Of a DNA stretch of 64,000 nucleotides, positions 28,998-38,774 are shown one piece after another. This DNA is from Oculatella sp. LEGE 06141 (GTDB lineage Bacteria; Cyanobacteriota; Cyanobacteriia; Elainellales; Elainellaceae): assembly GCF_015207605.1 (NCBI RefSeq), contig NZ_JADEWO010000018.1:1-64000 (forward strand), in the 5' to 3' direction. The notes under the pieces were generated by a model that was given only the letters and a program-made list of their open reading frames with translations, was not told the DNA's origin and did not search any database. The position numbers and the translations under genes were made by a program. Position 1 is the stretch's first letter; each line of letters starts with the position of its first letter.

Positions 28998-29974
28998 GTT
29001 GAGCGGCCTCTGATTAGCTGGCAACCCTTCGGCCGTTTAGCGGATGGCAGCGTTTTGCCAGTCAATCCGTTGATCCGCCCACCCTGGAAGACAAGCTGGC
29101 AGGATGCCCCAAAGCCTAAACGCACAGGCAAGCGCCATTGATGCTATTTTGGTAGCAAAAACAACTACGTGTGGCGAGAATTAATTGCAAAGTTTTAGTG
29201 AAGAACCGCCGTTTTGCTAGTGGAAATTCATGAATTTGACTAGGATCTGACGAGAAAGTTAAGTAATACTACGAAGAGTGAGTAAACTGGTCTTTCAGCC
29301 TTGCTCATTCCTGGATGTCAGGCTATGGCTCCTCATAGTCAAGCGTGGTTCAGGCGCTCAACCGGAGCAACTCACCCCATTGCCGCCGATCGGTTGCAGA
29401 TGATGGTTTGTACTCAACACCCGCCGCTCATTCTCTGGAGGTTCTCTAAGAGAATGCTTGATAAAAGCTGAACGTCGCTTGCATTGCCATCCCCCAACCC
29501 TGGGGCTTCGACTTGAGCGCTCAGCCAAAGAGGGAGATTTCAACAGAGCCAGTTCGAAAGCCCCCCGGCCTGGACGAACTCAGGAGGTGAATGCAGCATA
29601 CTTAGTACGTTTTAAACAACCTTTAGAGGAGCATCTCAAGCAGATGTTTTGGAAGTTTCATCCCACCATTGCTGTTCGATGAATTTATCGTTGAATTACT
29701 AATTTCAAGGAGTATCTAATTTCAAGGTTCTCAAGACTGACCGAGTCGTGACAGCCGTTTTAGAATCGCCGACTGAATACCGCTGTTCGATCGCGCCATT
29801 CCATTAGCAACTATTTTAATCAAGGCCGAACTTTTTGAGCAGTATTTCGTCATATTTATTTAATGAATCAGTGCTCCTTTCTTGGCATCTACATAGCAAT
29901 ATTTTGAAGCTGAAGCCGTTCAGGTATTGCCAGTTCACTCACCCTAATGTTGTCAGGTTGTCAGTAGAAGCAAA
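28998..29974. other. Long gene-poor gap inside the exopolysaccharide locus
   Basis: Nearly 1 kb with no convincing gene. It contains GGCTTCGACTTGAGCGCTCA (29508-29527), akin to the CTTCGACTGC-type hairpin arms at 58.15 kb. It also holds the pair AGTTCG/CGAACT (29552-29581) and GGAGGTTCTC (29437-29446) with TTTTAAACAACCTTTAGAG (29610-29628), the latter resembling the end of the repeat at 16.4-16.5 kb. Probably remnants of small mobile repeats. The region must also carry any promoter for the downstream ABC transporter gene. Confidence 0.45.
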
Positions 29975-31777
29975 ATGATCAAATATCTTGCCAAAGTCCT
30001 ATACGTTCTAACAGGAACAAAACGAGAGCTGATTTTCCTCTCGCTATTATTCATCTTCACATCGGTCATTGAAGCGGTAGGAATTGGTTTAATTGGCCCT
30101 TTCCTCAACTTGGCATCCGAACCCGATGCAGTATTCAATCAAGCCTATCTGGCATGGGCTTACGAAGCGTTAAACTTACAATCGACCGACCAGTTTATTC
30201 TGCTTCTGGGAGTTGGAATTATTTTCCTTTTTTGTCTTAAATCTGCTTCCTATTTTCTGGTTCGTTCTTACATATTTAGATACACATTTGATCAAAAGAG
30301 ACAGCAAATGTCTCGCTTATTAAAAGCCTACTTAATTGTTCCTTATCCGTTTCATTTGAGCCGAAATACGGCTAATTTAATTAAGAATATCATTCTAGAA
30401 ACCAATCAATTTACGTTGAATTGCTTGCAGCCGTTGTTGGAAAGTGCCGCCAACTTAGTGGTGATCATTGCGTTGCTGCTGCTGTTGGCTCAAACCAACC
30501 TGTTACTCCTCGTGATGATTCTGGGGATCTTACTTCCCACCTTCGTGCTGTTTTACAGCATGGGCAACAAGTTCAGGCGGTGGGGCAAAATTGCCTCTGA
30601 AGCGCAGCAAGAGATGCTTCGTGCCATTAACCACGGGTTAGGTGGGCTAAAGGAAACGCGGGTCATTGGTTGCGAAACCTATTTTCAGCAGCAGATGGAT
30701 CGGCACAGTTTGAAGTACGAGAGTGCCGCTACTCGTTTTCAAAGTTCTCAGCTTATTCCTCGAATTTTAATTGAAACGACGCTGGTGGCTTTTGTCATTA
30801 TCTTTGTCATTTATCAGTTTTTTGTGGGCGATGGCATGGAAGATTTTACCTCTGTGATGGGGGTCTTCGCCGTTGCCTCGCTGCGATTAATTCCAACCGC
30901 CAGCCAGTTTACTCAGGCGATCGGCAGATTGCGAAACTCAAGCTATTCTCTGGATATGCTTTATCACGACTTGAAGGAGATAGAGCAGGAGAAACTTGAT
31001 CCCCGGCTTGAGTCTGCCCTGGAAACCAACGGTCACTCAGCGAACTATCGGGATGCCGACCCGCATTCCATCATGGCGTTCAAGCATCGAGTTGAGCTGA
31101 AACAGGTAGCGTATCGGTATCCCAAAGGAACAGATCTGGTACTTACAGATGTTTCGTTAGAGATTCCCAAAGGGTCATCGATCGCCTTAATTGGTAAATC
31201 GGGTGCTGGAAAAACAACATTAGTGGACGTTATTTTGGGGCTGTTGACTCCCGAAAGTGGAGACATTCAGGTAGATGGGGTCTCTGTTTATAACGATCTG
31301 CGCTCGTGGCAGAATTTAATCGGGTACATTCCGCAGACTATTTTTCTGACGGATGATACCGTCGAACGAAACATTGCCTTTGGTGTGCCAGACGAACAGA
31401 TTGACTCCGATCGCTTAATGAAGGCAATTCAAGCGGCTCAGCTCGAAGAACTGGTCGCGGAACTGCCGCAGGGTGTAAAAACCGACATTGGTGAACGAGG
31501 CGTGCGCTTATCGGGTGGGCAGCGTCAACGAATTGGCATTGCACGGGCGCTCTACCATGAGCGAGAAATATTGGTACTGGATGAAGCAACCGCTGCACTG
31601 GACAATGAAACAGAATACCTGGTCAGTGAAGCGATTCGAGCGTTGTCTGGGACAAAAACGCTCATCATCATTGCTCATCGGCTCTCAACCGTCGAACATT
31701 GCGATTGTGTCTACCTGATGGAGAAAGGGCAGGTGGTTAAGTCCGGTAGCTACCAAGAGGTTGTTCTACAAAAATAG
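29975..31777 (+). CDS. ABC transporter, fused permease-ATPase (PglK-like flippase candidate)
   Basis: A 600-residue half-transporter. The membrane domain (about residues 1-330) starts with the sequence SVIEAVGIGLIGPFLNLASE, characteristic of the PglK/WlaB branch that flips lipid-linked oligosaccharides. The ATPase domain (about 365-600) has Walker A GKSGAGKTTL (near residue 407), signature LSGGQRQR (near 512), Walker B ILVLDEATAALD and H-loop IIAHRLSTV. No Wzx-type flippase gene is seen in the locus, so this is the natural candidate for moving repeat units across the inner membrane. A terminator-like hairpin follows about 255 bp downstream. Confidence 0.9.
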   Translation: MIKYLAKVLYVLTGTKRELIFLSLLFIFTSVIEAVGIGLIGPFLNLASEPDAVFNQAYLAWAYEALNLQSTDQFILLLGVGIIFLFCLKSASYFLVRSYIFRYTFDQKRQQMSRLLKAYLIVPYPFHLSRNTANLIKNIILETNQFTLNCLQPLLESAANLVVIIALLLLLAQTNLLLLVMILGILLPTFVLFYSMGNKFRRWGKIASEAQQEMLRAINHGLGGLKETRVIGCETYFQQQMDRHSLKYESAATRFQSSQLIPRILIETTLVAFVIIFVIYQFFVGDGMEDFTSVMGVFAVASLRLIPTASQFTQAIGRLRNSSYSLDMLYHDLKEIEQEKLDPRLESALETNGHSANYRDADPHSIMAFKHRVELKQVAYRYPKGTDLVLTDVSLEIPKGSSIALIGKSGAGKTTLVDVILGLLTPESGDIQVDGVSVYNDLRSWQNLIGYIPQTIFLTDDTVERNIAFGVPDEQIDSDRLMKAIQAAQLEELVAELPQGVKTDIGERGVRLSGGQRQRIGIARALYHEREILVLDEATAALDNETEYLVSEAIRALSGTKTLIIIAHRLSTVEHCDCVYLMEKGQVVKSGSYQEVVLQK

Positions 31778-32032
31778 GGGGCGATCGCTCCAGCCTTGCC
31801 AGATAAGCTTGCTGGAGTCTGTATTCAGGTGTAATTCAGGTACTCTACCTCCAACCGTTGTCTATCAGGTCATTCAGTGCTTACATTTCGTTTAAATGGC
31901 TCGCCCAAACCAGGCATCACGATTGCACAGTGTCATTCATGGCGGCGATCGCTTTCAATGAACCTACCCGATTTTCATCGCCATGAACAATCTGGCGTTA
32001 ACCCTTTGGTTTCATCTACTCCTCATTTATAC

Positions 32033-32068
32033 AAGCGCCCTCTCTTCGTTGGAATAAGGCGCTTTTTT
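32033..32068 (+). terminator. Rho-independent terminator-like hairpin
   Basis: AAGCGCC (32033-32039) pairs with GGCGCTT (32058-32064) across an 18-nt loop and runs into a T-stretch. It lies in the 534-bp gap (31778-32311) after the ABC transporter gene; the rest of that gap shows no supportable gene. Confidence 0.65.
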
Positions 32069-32311
32069 ATTATCTGTGTGCATCCATTACAAACGACATC
32101 CTCCAGCATTGAGGTATTACAATAAATCGGCTGAAGTGTGCAGCCGTTAAGACATTCTCACAATGCTTAATGTGCTAAGTTAATGGACAAGAGCAGGAAA
32201 CTATCCGCCCAAAAAAGACGCATGTTTCCCGAGTTAGAGTTTACTTTCCCTCCCTGTGTTGATGACGGCTTGCTTGTTGAATCAAAGCTCAACTTGTAAG
32301 GAGTAATTTGA

Positions 32312-33430
32312 ATGTCAAATTCACCAGCAGGGCTAAGATCTGACAGCAGAACAGACTTAGCATCGCCTTCTGGGAACGGTCTGTTCGCGGTCAAAGCAAT
32401 GTTGAAGCGTGCAGTAGGGACTCTTTTATCGTCTAATGTCAAAGACATTCTTCGCATCTTAGGCGTTGCTCCAACGGCGTTATCGGTACCGGCACTGAGC
32501 GCCAACTACATCTACGATTTCAGGCAGTTCTTGAAATGGTCTGCCGTTGGCGATCGGCTCGATACGCAAACCAAGCTTAGAGCCGTCATTACAATGGATT
32601 ACCATCGCATCGAAAAAGGACTGGCGCTGAGAGAACCCAAAATTGGGTTTGGTCGTGATGTAATTCAACGATTGCTGACCAACTTGAAACGGTACCAAAC
32701 CGCCTATGGCCTGGATGAAACCTGCCAGATTGCCATCAACACATTGACAGCGTACTATCAGTTCAATCAAACGCATGGCATTGACGACCAGCCGCTCAAC
32801 GTTGCGATCGCAGCATTGAACCAGGCTATTGCCAGCGATCGCCCTCGCACCAATCAAGGTGGCATCGCCCACGTCACGAAGCAGTCGATCCTCAACGCCG
32901 CCGCCATCGATTTTGCGACCTTTACCCAATCGCGCTACAGCATTCGGCAATTTGCGCCCGATCCGGTTGAACTGCACTTGATCGAGCAAGCGGTGATCAT
33001 GGCGCAAAAAACGCCATCCGTTTGTAATCGTCAGTCGGCCAGAGTCTATGTGTTTAGCGACGACGAGGCCAAACGCAAAGCTCTGAGTTTTCAAAACGGC
33101 AATCGAGGGTTTGGCGACCAAGCCAGCAAAGTACTGGTTGTCGTCTCCGATTTAAATCATTTCGTTGCCATCGGAGAGCGATATCAAGCCTGGATTGATG
33201 GCGGCATGTTTGCCATGTCTTTAGTGTATGCGCTGCATTCGCTTGGGTTGGGCACCTGCTGTTTGAATTGGAGCGTCGAGCGCTGGGCCGATCGCAGTTT
33301 AAAGCGAGCAACCGGCATTAAAGAGTCTGAAACCGTAATCATGATGATTGCCGTTGGTCATTTACCAGACGAGTTGACGGTTGCCCAATCTCCGCGCAAG
33401 CCGTTAAGCGAAGTAATGCTGGTTAGATAA
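32312..33430 (+). CDS. Nitroreductase-family protein with N-terminal extension, in the exopolysaccharide locus
   Basis: A 372-residue protein. The C-terminal 190 residues show the nitroreductase FMN fold: SRYSIRQFAPDPVELHLIEQ, TPSVCNRQSARVYVF, DGGMFAMSLVYALHSLGLGT and a final VGHLPDEL. The N-terminal 170 residues are a helical extension containing AVITMDYHRIEKGLALREPK. I associate this domain pair with nitroreductase-like genes next to polysaccharide pyruvyl transferases. A strong AAGGAG precedes the ATG. Its substrate in the locus is not known; it could reduce a sugar or acyl intermediate. Confidence 0.8.
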   Translation: MSNSPAGLRSDSRTDLASPSGNGLFAVKAMLKRAVGTLLSSNVKDILRILGVAPTALSVPALSANYIYDFRQFLKWSAVGDRLDTQTKLRAVITMDYHRIEKGLALREPKIGFGRDVIQRLLTNLKRYQTAYGLDETCQIAINTLTAYYQFNQTHGIDDQPLNVAIAALNQAIASDRPRTNQGGIAHVTKQSILNAAAIDFATFTQSRYSIRQFAPDPVELHLIEQAVIMAQKTPSVCNRQSARVYVFSDDEAKRKALSFQNGNRGFGDQASKVLVVVSDLNHFVAIGERYQAWIDGGMFAMSLVYALHSLGLGTCCLNWSVERWADRSLKRATGIKESETVIMMIAVGHLPDELTVAQSPRKPLSEVMLVR

Positions 33431-33762
33431 TGCTTCTGGCCTAACTGGCTGCATGGAATTTTGAGAGGCATACGGTTCAGGGTGTGGGGCAAAAGCCAAT
33501 CCGAACGGCTTCAGTCTGGCTGTCCCAAACGTGAGCATTTTGCTGCCGTTGACACATTGAGTCTCTACCGTAACGGTGAGTGAGGTTGGCATCGGGCTAC
33601 CTTGCTCGTCAACACGCGGTTGCGGTTAAACCATCAGCCCATGTTTAACGGCCTGCACTAACCTGCCCTCAATAGAGCAGCAGACGTTGAAGAGCCACCA
33701 CGGCTAGCGTTCATCTGGCTCATTGCTCAATGGAATCTATCAACCACTATCGGAGTTTGACT
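33431..33762. other. Gap between the nitroreductase and pyruvyl transferase genes
   Basis: A 332-bp stretch without a supportable gene. A 62-codon minus-strand reading overlaps the end of the nitroreductase gene but has no ribosome-binding site. GGAG with seven nt spacing lies directly before the next ATG at 33763. Confidence 0.4.
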
Positions 33763-34968
33763 ATGAAAGCAGTCATTACAGGAATCACCGGGCTACGAAA
33801 TCGAGGGGTCGAGGCCATGGTTGATGTCACTGTAGAACAGCTCACTCGCCACCAACCCACCCTCACAGTTGATGTTTTGAGTGAAACACCAGACTACGAT
33901 CAGGTGCAGTTACACCACGACAATGTTAGTGTCATTGGCCGCAAAAACTCCCTGGACTGGAAGCGCTTGCTGTACGCAAAAGCCTCCAAATTTTACACAC
34001 CGCTGGCTCCAGACTATGGGTTAGTCAAAGATGCGTCCGTGGTGATTGCCTCCGGTGGAGATGTGTTTAGTTCAGACTATGGGCTGGCCTTTTTAGAACA
34101 AGAACTGAAGCCGCTCAAATTCGCGCTGAACGCGAAAATACCCGTTGTGTTTCTGGCTCATTCTATTGGCCCATTTAAAACCGAGGCAGAGGCAAGCGCA
34201 TGGCTTGAGGTTGCCCGCCAATCTGCACTGGTGACCGTTCGCGAAGCGCTATCTTACCGCTATGTCACCAAGGAACTGGGTCTCTCAGAGACGATCGTTG
34301 AGCATACTGCCGACCCTGCCTTTTTGCTGACGCCGCCTCCAGCCGAACTGAGCAAAGCCATGCTGCGCTTTTATGGCATCACTGACGATCGCCCCGTTGT
34401 TGCAGTGGCACCCAGCCAGGGTATTACCAAGTACACCGGAGCAAACCAGGATCAACATCTAAACACCTGGTGTCAAATTATTCAAACGATTCTAGAAACC
34501 CTGGACGCGCAGGTGCTGCTGGTGCCCCACGTCCAGGAAATTAAGTATCGCAACGACGATCGCATCCTGGCCACCAACCTTCTGCGCACCCTGGGGTTTG
34601 ATTCAAGAGTCTGTCTGGCGGGCGGTAACCACTCGGCCAGCGAGTTTAAAGGACTGATCGGCGCATGTGACATGGTAATTGCAGAACGAATGCACGCCTG
34701 TATTGCCGGTCTATCTAGCTGTGTTTGCACCGTTCCTATCGGTTATTCCGTTAAAGCAGAAGGCATTATGGCCGATTTGTTGGGAGACAATCATAAAGGG
34801 TTGGTGATTTCATTCCAGGAATTCTTGGATGCAGATCAAACCTGTGCCATGATTCAGAGTGCTTGGAAGCGACGGCATGAGGTGGTAGAACAGTTAACGC
34901 AAACCATGCCGCAGATTAAGGAAAAAGCTGAGAAGAATTTTGGATTGATTTCCAGGATTTTGGATTAA
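33763..34968 (+). CDS. Polysaccharide pyruvyl transferase family protein
   Basis: A 401-residue protein of the family that adds ketal-linked pyruvate to sugars from phosphoenolpyruvate. Typical elements are ITGITGLRNRGVEAMVD at the N-terminus, LVKDASVVIASGGDVFSSDY, LAHSIGPF, and SEFKGLIGACDMVIAERMHA near the C-terminus. The ATG at 33763 has GGAG seven nt upstream; an ATG 33 nt earlier in frame lacks one. Four bp separate its stop from the next gene, so translation may be coupled. Pyruvylation would give the polymer negative charge. Confidence 0.88.
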   Translation: MKAVITGITGLRNRGVEAMVDVTVEQLTRHQPTLTVDVLSETPDYDQVQLHHDNVSVIGRKNSLDWKRLLYAKASKFYTPLAPDYGLVKDASVVIASGGDVFSSDYGLAFLEQELKPLKFALNAKIPVVFLAHSIGPFKTEAEASAWLEVARQSALVTVREALSYRYVTKELGLSETIVEHTADPAFLLTPPPAELSKAMLRFYGITDDRPVVAVAPSQGITKYTGANQDQHLNTWCQIIQTILETLDAQVLLVPHVQEIKYRNDDRILATNLLRTLGFDSRVCLAGGNHSASEFKGLIGACDMVIAERMHACIAGLSSCVCTVPIGYSVKAEGIMADLLGDNHKGLVISFQEFLDADQTCAMIQSAWKRRHEVVEQLTQTMPQIKEKAEKNFGLISRILD

Positions 34969-34972
34969 CCTG

Positions 34973-36265
34973 ATGACGGTTAAGGGCATGAAGATCGGTT
35001 ATTTACATGTTGGGCCTCCTGAACACGGTGTCTGTCGTTATGGCCGCCTTCTGGCAACAGCAGCGCGACAGCACAACGATGTAGCTGTGATTGAAGCCAG
35101 CGTTATGCTTGGCAACAATCGTAACCACAACCGCACCCTGCTGATACAAGCGGCTCAAACCCTATCAGAAGCGGATGTCATTCATTTTCAGTTCAATAAG
35201 TTTGGTCGGACGCTCTGGGGCGAAGGCTGGGCACAAATTCATCACCTTCGCCTGTTTATGGATCACTGCTCAGCACCGCTGGTCGTGACGCTCCACGACG
35301 TGTTTTATCCGCCTTACCGTCTGGCTACCGTGTTGCGGCAGGCTCAAGCGAAATGGCAAACGGGAGGAGCAGCACCGAAGCCGTCTGTGGCACAAGCGCT
35401 ATCTGCGCCAGCAGTCCATCCGTCCCATCGTCCTCGTTGGCGAAAAGGGGTTGGCTTTTTGCAGAGCATTTTCAATGGCTGGTTTGGTGCAGAAGCGATC
35501 GCTCTACAGGCCATTGTGCGACGAGCGGCGTTGATATTGGTTTGTACCCGCGAAGAGGCCACTCGGTTGACCGATCGGGTCGCTCGGCAAACCTTGCAGG
35601 TCATTCCTCATTTTGTCGAAGAACGCTCGATTCAGGTTAGCCCAACCGCCGCCCGCCAAACCTTAGGGTTAGAGAACACCCGAATTGTCACCCTGCTGGG
35701 CTTCATTTATCAGCCCAAAGGACATCACCTTCTGGTTGAAGCCATTCCTGCTCTGCCAGAGGATGTGACAGTGGTTTTGGCAGGCGGTTCTAGTTCCAGT
35801 TATTATGATGCCTATGTTGAGAGCTTAATTGCCACGGCTACTGCAAACGGAGTGGCTCACCGTCTGCGGATCACGGGCTACTTATCAGAGGCCGACCTGG
35901 AGCTGTATTTAAGGGCAACCGACCTGGCGGTGTGTCCGTTCACGCGGTTTTCGGCATCAGGGTCATTATCCACTTGGATTTCGGTTGAACGTCCCATTTT
36001 GGCATCCGACCTGCCCCAGATTGCAGAGTACAACCAGTTGGAACCCAACGCCATTCATTTGTTTACGCCATGCACCTCTAGCGCATTGGCAGCGGCGATT
36101 GAGCGTGTGTTGCCGCAGTGTACACCGGAAGGCAGCCCTGCTGTGAGCCGTCTGCGGCAGAAATTGTCAATGGCTGTGATTTTCAATCAACATCTGGCTC
36201 ATTACCGTCGGCTTGGGTCAACGGATCAAGGGCGATCGCAAACCATGCTCAAATCGGTCACTTAA
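34973..36265 (+). CDS. Glycosyltransferase family 4
   Basis: A 430-residue GT-B glycosyltransferase. The N-terminal acceptor domain opens MKIGYLHVGPPEHGVCRYGR (from codon 6). The C-terminal donor domain has VTLLGFIYQPKGHHLLVEAI, LAGGSSSSYYDAYVESL and ADLELYLRATDLAVCPFTRF. A linker rich in Ala and Pro lies around residues 125-160. Start is ATG at 34973, only 4 bp after the pyruvyl transferase stop; ATG at 34988 is an alternative. Donor and acceptor sugars cannot be inferred. Confidence 0.88.
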   Translation: MTVKGMKIGYLHVGPPEHGVCRYGRLLATAARQHNDVAVIEASVMLGNNRNHNRTLLIQAAQTLSEADVIHFQFNKFGRTLWGEGWAQIHHLRLFMDHCSAPLVVTLHDVFYPPYRLATVLRQAQAKWQTGGAAPKPSVAQALSAPAVHPSHRPRWRKGVGFLQSIFNGWFGAEAIALQAIVRRAALILVCTREEATRLTDRVARQTLQVIPHFVEERSIQVSPTAARQTLGLENTRIVTLLGFIYQPKGHHLLVEAIPALPEDVTVVLAGGSSSSYYDAYVESLIATATANGVAHRLRITGYLSEADLELYLRATDLAVCPFTRFSASGSLSTWISVERPILASDLPQIAEYNQLEPNAIHLFTPCTSSALAAAIERVLPQCTPEGSPAVSRLRQKLSMAVIFNQHLAHYRRLGSTDQGRSQTMLKSVT

Positions 36266-36283
36266 GTTTCAGGAGTTGGCACT

Positions 36284-37354
36284 GTGACACTTAGGGTTGT
36301 CTTTCTATCCGACTGGCTAGGAAATCCTTACAAACGGCTGTTGGCTGACCATCTCAACCAGGAAGGAATCGAAGTCAAGGAGTACTTCCGCCGTAATTTT
36401 TTCCTGCCAGAGGTGTTTCAGTTTATCGGGGTGGGAAACCCTGGAATTCTGCATCTTCACACCCTACATCCATTTCTGTTAGGGCGAAATCCGCTGTTTC
36501 AACTCCTAAAAATTCTGCTGTTTATCAGTCAGCTATTTATATTAAAGCTAAGCGGCATTTCAACCGTGTGGACCGTGCATGAGTGGTCGAACAAATTGGG
36601 CAGCAACCGCCACGATCTCTCGCCTAAAACCATTAAAGTTCTGAGCCGCTTTATTAACGGATTTATCACTCATTGTCCTTCAACCCAGGCCGAAATCGCG
36701 GCCAGCTTTGCAGTTCCCGACCGGGTTTGTACCATTCCTCATGGTAACTACATTGGCACCTACGAGAATACGATATCGCCTGCACAGGCGCGAGCCGAGC
36801 TAGGCATCCCTGCGGCAGACCTGACCTTTCTCCTGTTTGGCAGCATCTATTATTACAAAGGATATTTAGAGGCGATCGATGCCTTTCAGCAGATCCATCC
36901 AGATAGAGTGCGCTTAATTGTAGCGGGCAATCCTCAAGAGGCCGGATTGCACGAAAAACTCCTTGCCAGAGCGCAGGAAAATGACGCTATCCAACTCATT
37001 TTAAAGCGAATTCCTGATGACGAAATTCAGCTTTATATGAATGCGGCAGACTGTGTAATTGTGCCCTACAAAGTGTTTACAACATCGGGAATTGCCATTT
37101 TAGCAATGTCATTTGGTCGGGCTTGCATTGCGCCAAATGTTGGCTTTTTTAGCGATATGTTAGATGAATCAGGTTCCTTCTTATACGATGCCGACCACAG
37201 CGATGGCATCCGCCATGCGATGAAGGTAGCGATCGAACAACGAAACCAAATTGCAGCAATGGGAGACCATAATCTGGCTTTAGCAAAACAATGGAATTGG
37301 AACTTCGTAGCGAAAGAAACAGTCAACGTTTACCGTAAATGCCTTGATCATTAA
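36284..37354 (+). CDS. Glycosyltransferase (GT4-like)
   Basis: A 356-residue GT-B protein. LTFLLFGSIYYYKGYLEAID, LIVAGNPQEAGLHEKL and LYMNAADCVIVPYKVFTTSG form the donor-binding half, as in GT4 enzymes. The N-terminal half begins VVFLSDWLGNPYKRLLADHL and contains a hydrophobic stretch (about residues 70-90) that may be a membrane-contact helix. The start is GTG at 36284 with AGGAG eight nt upstream. It follows the previous glycosyltransferase by 18 bp. Confidence 0.87.
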   Translation: MTLRVVFLSDWLGNPYKRLLADHLNQEGIEVKEYFRRNFFLPEVFQFIGVGNPGILHLHTLHPFLLGRNPLFQLLKILLFISQLFILKLSGISTVWTVHEWSNKLGSNRHDLSPKTIKVLSRFINGFITHCPSTQAEIAASFAVPDRVCTIPHGNYIGTYENTISPAQARAELGIPAADLTFLLFGSIYYYKGYLEAIDAFQQIHPDRVRLIVAGNPQEAGLHEKLLARAQENDAIQLILKRIPDDEIQLYMNAADCVIVPYKVFTTSGIAILAMSFGRACIAPNVGFFSDMLDESGSFLYDADHSDGIRHAMKVAIEQRNQIAAMGDHNLALAKQWNWNFVAKETVNVYRKCLDH

Positions 37355-37430
37355 ACACTCTTAATTAATTTCATTTCTGACGGATAGTGCATCATTGAGC
37401 GTTAAAACACTGACGAGAGAGGCATCAAAA

Positions 37431-38711
37431 ATGCGAGTACTGCTTTGCGTTTATTCTTGCGATCCGAACCGGGGTAGAGAACAGGGAAGCGGTTGGAATA
37501 GTGCATGGCACCTCGCCCAATTGGGTCATGAGGTTTGGGCGCTCACTAAACGAGAGGGGCAAGCGTCAATTGAACGAACGATGGCGGCTCAGCCTATGCC
37601 CAACCTGCATTTTGTTTATATAGACGATCATCCGTTCATTGCGTGGCTCACGGCTATAAAGTCTGACCTGGTTAAGCGGCTCAACCCCTACATTGTTCGG
37701 TTGGGGTATCTGTTGTGGCACTGGCAAGCCTATGCGGTGGCAAAACAGCTCGATCGCGACCACGATTTTGAGATTGTGCATCACTTAACCATGTCTGTGA
37801 TTACAGGCGGGTCGTTGCTGTGGAAGTTGAACAAGCCGTTTATGATGGGGCCGGTAGGTGGCGGGCAAATTGCCCCACCCGCGTTCAAAGGCTACTTCCA
37901 GCACTGGTGGCCGGAGGAAGCGCGGCGATCGTTCATCATTCAAAAGCTGATCCCGTTGCACCTGTCTTTGCGTAAAGCGATTCGCCATACGGATTTGATC
38001 CTGGCGATCAATAGCGATACGGCTGACTTAGCCAAACAGTTGGGCGCAAAGCAAACCGAACTGTTTTTAGAGAATGGCGGCATTCCCAAAGGCTTTTTGC
38101 TGGATGAGATTCCAGTACGGCCACCCTCCCCAGAGCTACGGTTGCTGTGGGTCGCGGTGTTGGAACCCCGAAAAGGGTTAGTGCTAGCGTTAGAGGCGCT
38201 GTCAAAGGTAGACCCGGCGGTGCCATTTAAACTCACGATTCTGGGTAGTGGCCCTCAAGGCAGCTCGTTACCGGGTTTAATTCAGCAGTACAACCTGGAG
38301 GGCAAGGTTGACTACCGGGGCTATGTCGCCTGGACAGACGTATTCAATGCCTACCAGACCAGTGATGCTCTGATCTTTCCCAGCTTACGAGATACCTTTG
38401 GCGTGCAGTTGTTTGAGGCCATGTCCCAGGGATTGCCGCTAATTTCCTTAAACCACCAGGGGGCAGGCGCATTTGTGCCTGAAGCAGCGGGAATTAAGGT
38501 GCCTGTAACCACTCCAGCAGAAACGGTGGAGGGCTTAGCCAAAGCGATCGAATACCTGTATCACCATCCAGACGAACGCCTCAAAATGGGTCGCGCTGGC
38601 TACGACTTTACCCGAGAGCAAACCTGGGATAAGCGAGCTAACCAAATTGTCCAATACTATGAGACGATTCTGGCAAAACGATCTCAATCTAAAGACCTGC
38701 AACCGGTATAA
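37431..38711 (+). CDS. Glycosyltransferase family 4
   Basis: A 426-residue GT-B enzyme opening MRVLLCVYSCDPNRGREQGS and GWNSAWHLAQLGHEVWALTK. The donor domain has RLLWVAVLEPRKGLVLALEA, LTILGSGPQGSSLPG and PSLRDTFGVQLFEAMSQGLP, which holds the conserved glutamate of the EX7E-type motif. The ATG at 37431 has GAGAGG eight nt upstream; an in-frame TTG 36 nt earlier is not supported. The HHLTMSVITGGSLLW segment resembles GT4 enzymes acting on galactose-type acceptors, but that is only a hint. Confidence 0.9.
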   Translation: MRVLLCVYSCDPNRGREQGSGWNSAWHLAQLGHEVWALTKREGQASIERTMAAQPMPNLHFVYIDDHPFIAWLTAIKSDLVKRLNPYIVRLGYLLWHWQAYAVAKQLDRDHDFEIVHHLTMSVITGGSLLWKLNKPFMMGPVGGGQIAPPAFKGYFQHWWPEEARRSFIIQKLIPLHLSLRKAIRHTDLILAINSDTADLAKQLGAKQTELFLENGGIPKGFLLDEIPVRPPSPELRLLWVAVLEPRKGLVLALEALSKVDPAVPFKLTILGSGPQGSSLPGLIQQYNLEGKVDYRGYVAWTDVFNAYQTSDALIFPSLRDTFGVQLFEAMSQGLPLISLNHQGAGAFVPEAAGIKVPVTTPAETVEGLAKAIEYLYHHPDERLKMGRAGYDFTREQTWDKRANQIVQYYETILAKRSQSKDLQPV

Positions 38712-38774
38712 CCCCAACCTGAACCGCTGCGCCTACGGCTCTGTAATCAATTCTGTATCAATGACCCCATCGTT

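Noticed and set aside
29458-29682. A 74-codon plus-strand reading in the 29.0-30.0 kb gap
   Set aside because: It spans several inverted repeats, is Arg/Pro-rich without domain-like pattern and has no ribosome-binding site.
33404-33592. A 62-codon minus-strand reading after the nitroreductase gene
   Set aside because: It overlaps the nitroreductase C-terminus, has no Shine-Dalgarno sequence and no recognisable family.
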